Part shown: one piece after another, positions 7,934 to 12,640 of the stretch
Numbering within the stretch: the first letter of the stretch is position 1
Layout: the number at the start of each line of letters is the position of its first letter
Source of the DNA: Deltaproteobacteria bacterium
Lineage (GTDB): Bacteria > Desulfobacterota > Desulfobacteria > Desulfobacterales > B30-G6
Length of the DNA stretch: 12,640 bases
Direction: 5' to 3'
NCBI GenBank assembly: GCA_003647375.1
Contig: QMMS01000113.1
Location: 1-12,640, forward strand
Translations under genes and position numbers: made by a program
The notes under the pieces: model-generated
Told to the model about the DNA's origin: nothing
The model's input: the letters and a program-made list of their open reading frames with translations, nothing else
Database searches by the model: none

Positions 7934-9265
7934 ATGGAACGAACCATGTGGAATCCGGCAATGGAGGCGATTTCCCCCTCTGACCAGAAGAAACTCGAAC
8001 AGAAAAAACTGATGGACCAGATCCAGTATGTCTTTGCCAACAACACCATGTACCAGGAAAAATATCGCCAGGCGGGTATGGCTGCGAAAGATATCACCTG
8101 TGTTCAAGATCTTGCCAAACTCCCCTTCACAACAAAAACAGAATTGCGTGAATCCCAGGTACGGACTCCCCCCTACGGCGATTTTTTAACAGCAGCCTCA
8201 GATCTGGTTAACCGGGTTCACCGGACCTCCGGCGCTACCGGGCAATTCATCTACACCGCCCTCACCCACAATGATCTTGAAATGACCAATGACTGTGGGG
8301 CAAGGGCATTCTGGGCGGCAGGGTTGAGACCGCACCACCGGGTAGTCCACTGCTTGAACTACTGCCTGTGGATGGGTGGTTATACGGATCATTCAAATTT
8401 GGAACTGACGGGTGCCACCGTATTTCCTTTCGGGGTGGGTAACTCACGCCAACTGGTCCGTGTAATTCGGGATGCCGGCATCAGTGTAATCTCATCAACC
8501 CCTTCCTATCCGGCTTATCTGGAGGACATCGTCCGTGATGAACTGGGCATCGAGCCAAAGGAACTGGGTCTCAGGCTCGGGCTGTTTGGAGGAGAGTCAG
8601 GTCTTGAAAATCCGTCCTACCGCAAGCGTATTGCGGATACATGGGGAATGCAGCCGCAAAATGCCAATTATGGCGTATCCGATGTTCTCTGTAACTTTGC
8701 ATCTGTTTGCAGTGAGAATTATCAACTGCATTTTCTGGCCCAGGGAGCCTTGCTTGCCCAGTTAATCGATCCGGCCACAGGCGAAGATCTTCCCATCCAG
8801 GATGGCGTAAAGGGCGAACTGGTCTTGACCCACCTTGAAAAAGAGGCCCAGCCACTGGTTCGATATCGGACCTCAGACATTCTGGAAATATTAGGCACCG
8901 GCCCTTGCCGTTGCGGCAGGACCGGTTTTCGATTCAGGGTCGTGGGAAGATCGGACGATATGCTGAATGTAAAAGGAGTGAATGTCTTTCCCAACGGTAT
9001 TTCACAGGTGCTCGAAGACATGGTTCCGGATTTGAATGGAGAGTTTCAAATCGTTCTGGACCACCCCTCGCCCTATACCGGTCTCAAGATTACTGTCGAG
9101 TATGGTGCAGGTATCGATACGGATCAGAAGGGCGCTATTGCCCGGAAACTCGAGGGGAAAATCAAAGCAGTGCTGAATTTTACGGCCAAGGTTAAACTGG
9201 TTGCGCCCCAATCCATCCAGCGAACAGAGATGGGAAAAGCCGTGCGTGTTTTACGCCGGTATTGA
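7934..9265 (+). CDS. Phenylacetate-CoA ligase-like AMP-forming acyl-CoA synthetase
   Basis: The 443 residues match the PaaK branch of adenylate-forming enzymes, which convert an acid, ATP and CoA to acyl-CoA, AMP and PPi in the cytoplasm. The phosphate-binding loop is RTSGATGQ (97-104). Other blocks are FGGESG (218-223), the adenine/Mg motif NYGVSDV (245-251), RYRTSDI (310-316) and the Cys pair GPCRCGRTG (323-331). The hinge GRSDDMLNVKGVNVFP lies at 338-353, and the C-terminal lid carries the likely catalytic lysine in GKAVRV (434-439). Length is normal for PaaK (about 430-440). GGAGGA lies four bases before the ATG and selects this start over the internal Met at residue 5. The motif that usually reads YGLSE has Asp in place of Glu. 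Its place before a Liv-type importer suggests activation of an aryl- or branched-chain-derived acid; the substrate is unproven, so no symbol is given. Confidence 0.9.
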   Translation: MERTMWNPAMEAISPSDQKKLEQKKLMDQIQYVFANNTMYQEKYRQAGMAAKDITCVQDLAKLPFTTKTELRESQVRTPPYGDFLTAASDLVNRVHRTSGATGQFIYTALTHNDLEMTNDCGARAFWAAGLRPHHRVVHCLNYCLWMGGYTDHSNLELTGATVFPFGVGNSRQLVRVIRDAGISVISSTPSYPAYLEDIVRDELGIEPKELGLRLGLFGGESGLENPSYRKRIADTWGMQPQNANYGVSDVLCNFASVCSENYQLHFLAQGALLAQLIDPATGEDLPIQDGVKGELVLTHLEKEAQPLVRYRTSDILEILGTGPCRCGRTGFRFRVVGRSDDMLNVKGVNVFPNGISQVLEDMVPDLNGEFQIVLDHPSPYTGLKITVEYGAGIDTDQKGAIARKLEGKIKAVLNFTAKVKLVAPQSIQRTEMGKAVRVLRRY

Positions 9266-9606
9266 GCCCTTGATACCAAGGGTACACCAAAATATTTTCA
9301 TTGACTAAATAAATCGGGTTCTATATTTAAATAACGTTAATTTATTGTTCAGTACTAAAGATAGTTCGGCATCAAATGTGTGAGGATACGACTTCTGCAA
9401 GTAGGATTTACCGAAACTGGCAATAGCCTCCTAAACGGCACTTCAAGCGATGCCGGAGACAAATCACCCTATGTTTCGTCCTGCCTACGCGCATTCAACG
9501 ATGGGGTTATTGATGCGCCATAAATTTTTATATTACCCCGGAAAAGTCACATCGGTGCTGTTGGGATGCATCTTTTGTTAAAACCCTAAAAACCGGAGTT
9601 GTTTGT
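9266..9606 (+). other. 341-bp gap, probable livG leader and promoter region
   Basis: No gene is apparent. Two sigma70-like candidates can be seen. One is TTGACT 9301-9306 with TATATT 9322-9327 (15-base spacer, short). The other is TATATT at 9529-9534 with only a weak TTGATG upstream. The palindrome TAACGTTA (9332-9339) in an AT-rich stretch next to the first candidate could be an operator. The middle part (about 9380-9490) contains short complementary segments such as GTAGG and CCTAC but no riboswitch I recognise. The size of the gap suggests the transporter genes have their own promoter. Confidence 0.35.
9267..9282 (+). terminator. Small stem-loop just after the acyl-CoA ligase gene
   Basis: CCCTTG-ATAC-CAAGGG forms a perfect six-pair stem starting one base after the TGA stop. 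No U-tract follows (TACACCAAAATATTTT), so it is a weak intrinsic-terminator candidate and may be only a 3'-end stabiliser. Confidence 0.3.
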
Positions 9607-10374
9607 ATGGCAGAGTTGCTATTGAAAAATGTTACCATGAAATTTGGCGGGCTGCTGGCTGTCAACAACTTAGATCTCGAGGTACCCAGTGGGAAAATTT
9701 TAAGCTTAATCGGCCCCAACGGTGCTGGAAAGACAACGGTGTTTAACCTGATCACCGGTGTGTACAAACCAACCGAAGGAACCATTACTTACAATGGTGA
9801 AATAATCAATGGCCTGCACAGCAACAAGGTCGTTTCCCGAGGCATCGCCAGGACATTTCAGAACATCCGGCTTTTCAATTCCATGACGGTTCTGGAAAAT
9901 GTACAGGTGGGATTACATTGCCGTACCAAAAGCGGTGCCATACGCGCACTGTTGAACACCCCCTTTTTGGTGCGGGAAGAAAGAGAAATTGCAGAGAAGG
10001 CCATGGCGGTACTCGAATTTCTTGGACTTGAGGAATTCCGAAACGATTATGCCTCCAGCCTTGCCTACGGCAATCAGCGCCGTCTCGAAATTGCCAGAGC
10101 CATGGCTACGGAACCAGGAACCCTTCTGCTGGACGAGCCGGCTGCCGGCATGAACCCCAAAGAAACCGCCGACCTGATGGATCTTATCCTCAGAATCCGG
10201 GATACCGGGTTGGATATATTTCTGGTGGAACACGATATGCGACTAGTGATGGGAATCTCAGACATGATCACCGTTCTCGATTATGGACAGAAGATTGCCG
10301 AAGGAACCCCGAAGGAGATCCAAAACAACGAAACAGTCATCGAGGCCTACCTAGGAGCGGGTGGTAAAAAATAA
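9607..10374 (+). CDS. livG: Branched-chain amino acid-type ABC transporter ATPase LivG
   Basis: A 255-residue cytoplasmic ATPase that energises a HAAT-family importer as a heterodimer with LivF. Walker A is GPNGAGKT (36-43), the Q-loop FQN at 84-86, the signature LAYGNQRRLEIARAM (152-166), Walker B LLLDEP (173-178) followed by AAGMNP, and the switch histidine VEHDM (H209). The AAGMNP block, the ARTFQNIRLF segment and the long helical insert (about 103-130) are typical of LivG rather than LivF, which is shorter and lacks this insert. GGAG lies about nine bases before the ATG. It is the first gene of the transporter set here, ahead of the binding protein. The signature reads LAYGN where LSYGQ is common, a tolerated variant in the family. 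Confidence 0.93.
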   Translation: MAELLLKNVTMKFGGLLAVNNLDLEVPSGKILSLIGPNGAGKTTVFNLITGVYKPTEGTITYNGEIINGLHSNKVVSRGIARTFQNIRLFNSMTVLENVQVGLHCRTKSGAIRALLNTPFLVREEREIAEKAMAVLEFLGLEEFRNDYASSLAYGNQRRLEIARAMATEPGTLLLDEPAAGMNPKETADLMDLILRIRDTGLDIFLVEHDMRLVMGISDMITVLDYGQKIAEGTPKEIQNNETVIEAYLGAGGKK

Positions 10375-10413
10375 CCGAATCTCTCGGTATCTTTGATGCT
10401 ATTAGAATCGTTC

Positions 10414-10440
10414 CCCACTTTTTATTTATAGAAAAGTGGG
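10414..10440 (+). promoter_or_regulatory. Intercistronic stem-loop between livG and livJ
   Basis: CCCACTTTT (10414-10422) pairs perfectly with AAAAGTGGG (10432-10440) around a nine-base loop. The downstream bases CATGTTAGAC lack a U-tract, so simple intrinsic termination is unlikely. It begins 40 bases after the livG stop and ends 33 bases before the livJ start, upstream of the AAGGAGAG ribosome site. A role in mRNA processing or protection of the livJ message is inferred. A smaller stem, ACCGA/TCGGT at 10374-10388, directly follows the livG stop. Confidence 0.5.
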
Positions 10441-10473
10441 CATGTTAGACAAACCCAACACAAGGAGAGTAAG

Positions 10474-11607
10474 ATGAAAAAAATTGGTATTTTTGTATTG
10501 TGCATCGCACTGATCGCATGTTTCGGTGGCATGGCAACAGCCAAAACGCTAAAGATCGGCACCATGAGCCCCCTGACAGGCCCCTATGCCCAGGATGGAA
10601 CCTATATCCTCCAGGGCGTGAAAACCGCCGTGAAAGCGTTTGAGGCCAGTGGCGGACTGCCCGGTTTTGACAAAATCGAAATTCTGGCCGAAGACAGTGC
10701 CTGTGACGGTGGCAAAGCCACCATGGCCGCCAATAAGCTTATCCATAGTGACGTATCCGCCATCATCGGTTGCTACTGCTCTTCCGCAACCCTGCCGAGT
10801 TCAATCCCGATCGAAGAAGCGGGCATCGTCATGCTGACACCGGCCTCTACCAATGAAAAAATTACGGAGCGGGGATTCAAAAATTTCTTCCGCCTGCCGC
10901 CAAGAGACGATGTTCAGGGATGGTCTGCCGTAAAGTTTATGGAAAACTCCCTGAAAGCCAAAAGAATTGCCCTGATTGACGACCGCCAGACCTACACCGT
11001 CGGTCTTATCGAAAATATCAAAAAGTTCGCCAAGGAAACCGGAAAACTTGAATTTATCGCCCACGAACACATCACCCCCGGAGACAAAGACTTCACCGCT
11101 ATATTAACGTCCCTGAAACGACTGAATCCTGATGTAATCTACATGGCTATTTATCAACCCGAAGGCTCCTTGATGGCACGGCAGGTCAAACAGCTCGAAA
11201 TCACCGCTACGCTGGTTACCGAAGATGCGTGTTTTCAGCCTAAATTCATCGAGGTGGGGGGCAAGGCCACCGAGGGAATCTACCTGACCTTTGCAGCACC
11301 GGTTGCCGACAACCCCGTTCGATCAGACTTTGTAAAAGCCTACTCCAAAGACTGGGGCGTCGGTGAAAATGAAATCGGTTCATTCTCCTTTTTTGCTTAC
11401 GATGCCACAATGGTGGTCTTGAACGGCATCAAAAGTGGTGGTGTAGATAAACTCGCCGAAACCATCCGGGCAACGAAATCATTGGGAGCCACCGGCGAAA
11501 TCGAGTTTAACGAAAAAGGCGACCGTGCCCTGGCTCACGCCGTATGGATTGTCAAAGATGGCGCTTTTGTGCCTTATTACAATCCACTTACCGACAAAAT
11601 GTACTAA
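10474..11607 (+). CDS. livJ: Periplasmic branched-chain amino acid-type binding protein (LivJ/LivK-like)
   Basis: A 377-residue type I periplasmic binding protein (Peripla_BP_6). The N-terminus MKKIGIFVLC is a Sec signal. Cleavage after ATA (21-23) would leave KTLKIGTMSPLTGPYAQDG, the usual mature start. However, LIAC (13-16) also fits a lipobox, so a lipid anchor is possible. The match to E. coli LivJ, from memory of its sequence, runs through ACDGGKA (76-82), GCYCSSAT (99-106), VMLTPAST (119-126), DDRQTYTVGL (169-178), PGDKDFTAIL (202-211) and the C-terminal EFNEKGD (344-350). C77 and C102 line up with the conserved LivJ disulfide; S103/S104 and Y174 are in ligand-contact positions. Ligand specificity (Leu/Ile/Val, aromatic amino acid or aryl acid) is not settled. 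AAGGAG precedes the start by about eight bases. Confidence 0.92.
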   Translation: MKKIGIFVLCIALIACFGGMATAKTLKIGTMSPLTGPYAQDGTYILQGVKTAVKAFEASGGLPGFDKIEILAEDSACDGGKATMAANKLIHSDVSAIIGCYCSSATLPSSIPIEEAGIVMLTPASTNEKITERGFKNFFRLPPRDDVQGWSAVKFMENSLKAKRIALIDDRQTYTVGLIENIKKFAKETGKLEFIAHEHITPGDKDFTAILTSLKRLNPDVIYMAIYQPEGSLMARQVKQLEITATLVTEDACFQPKFIEVGGKATEGIYLTFAAPVADNPVRSDFVKAYSKDWGVGENEIGSFSFFAYDATMVVLNGIKSGGVDKLAETIRATKSLGATGEIEFNEKGDRALAHAVWIVKDGAFVPYYNPLTDKMY

Positions 11608-11616
11608 TTTACCGCC

Positions 11617-11656
11617 AACGATCGGGGGCATTTGCCTCCGATCGTTAACAACGATC
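11617..11656 (+). promoter_or_regulatory. Strong livJ-livH intercistronic hairpin with an alternative fold
   Basis: AACGATCGGGGGC (11617-11629) and GCCTCCGATCGTT (11634-11646) form a 13-pair stem with one G-U pair and an ATTT loop, ten bases after the livJ stop. No U-tract follows. The right-arm end GATCGTT (11640-11646) can instead pair with a second AACGATC at 11650-11656 around an AAC loop, giving a mutually exclusive seven-pair hairpin. The likely job is to stabilise the livJ message or reduce read-through into the permease genes, so that binding protein exceeds membrane subunits. Confidence 0.6.
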
Positions 11657-11711
11657 ACCCATCCAATTTGAAGTAAGTCGTCTTTTTGCTTAGTCAAAGG
11701 AAGCTTTCCAC

Positions 11712-12632
11712 ATGGATACAACGTCTTTTCTTATTCAGCAATTGATCAACGCCATTTTTCTGGGCAGCATATTTTCCCTGATTGCCCTCGGCTATACCAT
11801 GGTATACGGAATTATTCAGTTGATCAATTTCGCTCATGGCGAAATGTTTACCGCAGGGTCCTTTGCCGGTTTAATTGTGCTGGCGGGACTTCAAAAAGTT
11901 GGTTTTGTCGACAGTCATTTTATCTTATCCATGGTTTTGGTTTTCGGCCTCGGCATGGCCTATGTTGCCGTTCTTGGCGTTTCCATTGAACAGGTAGCCT
12001 ATAAACCCCTGCGGAACGCATCCCGCCTGGCGGCCATTTTGAGCGCGTTGGGGATGTCCATCTTTTTGTCCAACGGTATGATGCTGAGCCAGGGCGTTTC
12101 CGACCGGGGCTTTCCGAATGTACTTGGCTGGGAAGGTTTTAAAATTTTCGACGCCAAAATTTCCTATGGGCAGGTCTTTATCATCATACTGGCCTTTGCC
12201 CTCATGTATGGTTTGTGGATTTTTGTTAACTCCACCAAGCTTGGCAAGGCCATGCGTGCCACTGCGCAGAACAAATCCATGGCCAGGATGCTCGGTATCA
12301 ACGTCGATAAAACCATTCGCGTCACCTTTATGATCGGCCCGGGATTGGGTGCCGCCGCCGGTATAATGGTCGGCCTGTACTACGGCTCGGTTCGTTTCGA
12401 TATGGGTTTTATCTATATGATTAAAGCGTTTGCGGCGGCCATTCTGGGCGGTATCGGTTCCATACCGGGGGCCATGCTTGGCGGTATGATCATTGGTTTC
12501 GTCGAAGTCGCATGGTCGGCATTTCTACCCAGTGAATGGAAAGATGTAACCACCTTCGTGGTTATGATTCTGGTGTTATACCTGAAACCGAGCGGTCTTT
12601 TAGGACAGAGCGCGACCGAAGAAAAGGTGTGA
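11712..12632 (+). CDS. livH: Branched-chain amino acid-type ABC transporter permease LivH
   Basis: A 306-residue inner-membrane permease, matching the roughly 308 residues of E. coli LivH, with about eight hydrophobic helices. Family blocks are ALGYTMVYGIIQLINFAHGE (25-44) and the cytoplasmic coupling loop GKAMRATAQNKSMARMLGIN (178-197), which contacts the ATPase. KAFAAAILGGIGSIPGAMLG (238-257) and the closing LYLKPSGLLGQ (289-299) complete the set. AAAGGAAG lies about ten bases before the ATG. It is 104 bases downstream of the binding protein, with a strong stem-loop between them, and one base before the next start codon. It pairs with LivM to form the translocation pore. Confidence 0.93.
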   Translation: MDTTSFLIQQLINAIFLGSIFSLIALGYTMVYGIIQLINFAHGEMFTAGSFAGLIVLAGLQKVGFVDSHFILSMVLVFGLGMAYVAVLGVSIEQVAYKPLRNASRLAAILSALGMSIFLSNGMMLSQGVSDRGFPNVLGWEGFKIFDAKISYGQVFIIILAFALMYGLWIFVNSTKLGKAMRATAQNKSMARMLGINVDKTIRVTFMIGPGLGAAAGIMVGLYYGSVRFDMGFIYMIKAFAAAILGGIGSIPGAMLGGMIIGFVEVAWSAFLPSEWKDVTTFVVMILVLYLKPSGLLGQSATEEKV

Positions 12633-12633
12633 T

Positions 12634-12640
12634 ATGGTAC
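12634..12640 (+). CDS. First codons of the next gene, probably livM permease
   Basis: An ATG starts one base after the livH TGA, with AAAAGG about six bases upstream. Only Met-Val and one base are visible. LivM is expected from the conserved H-M order in this operon type. The identification rests on position alone. Confidence 0.5.

Noticed and set aside
7755..7961. A 68-codon minus-strand frame across the MITE-like element
   Set aside because: It spans the terminal repeats and the start of the ligase gene, with no ribosome site and no family resemblance.
9913..10233. A 106-codon minus-strand frame within livG
   Set aside because: It is antisense to conserved ATPase motifs and is a shadow frame.
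1..12640. tRNA, rRNA or CRISPR loci
   Set aside because: I saw no tRNA-like cloverleaf, rRNA segment or short regular repeat-spacer pattern in any gap.

Overview
The window looks like a chromosomal segment from a Gram-negative anaerobe, most likely a Desulfobacterota (sulfate-reducer-like) bacterium. This is inferred from gene content: a very large secreted YD-repeat protein, a PaaK-type acyl-CoA ligase beside a LivGJHM uptake operon, and a MITE-like insert. No taxonomic marker gene is present.

Left half (1-6072, minus strand): one uninterrupted reading frame of at least 2024 codons that runs off the left edge. It encodes a Sec-exported Rhs/YD-repeat protein. In order it has a signal peptide, an unrecognised beta-rich N-terminal domain, two Ig-like domains, a carboxypeptidase-regulatory-like (transthyretin-fold) domain, a short Asp-rich calcium-type stretch, a six-copy NHL beta-propeller, a long YD-repeat region and the start of the RHS core. 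The order TTR-like, NHL, YD shell parallels the extracellular part of animal teneurins. The C-terminal tip, which would show whether this is a polymorphic toxin, lies just outside the window. Most short ORFs on either strand in this half are shadows of this gene.

Middle (6073-7933): a 386-bp gap that holds the rhs upstream region, then a 114-residue minus-strand remnant of an MFS transporter lacking its N-terminal two thirds. A complete plus-strand AEC-family permease follows. Directly after its stop codon sits a ~142-bp foldback element with near-perfect terminal inverted repeats and TA at both borders, which I read as a MITE.

Right half (7934-12640, plus strand): a phenylacetate-CoA-ligase-like enzyme, a 341-bp gap with weak promoter-like elements, then livG (ATPase), livJ-like binding protein, livH (permease) and the first bases of what is probably livM. 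The livG-livJ and livJ-livH gaps each hold a stem-loop without a U-tract, and the second can refold into a competing hairpin. These suggest differential expression of the binding protein inside one transcript. A plausible reading is that the transporter brings in a branched-chain or aromatic amino acid (or related carboxylate) and the ligase activates a derived arylacetate or related acid to its CoA thioester. The substrate of neither can be fixed from sequence alone.
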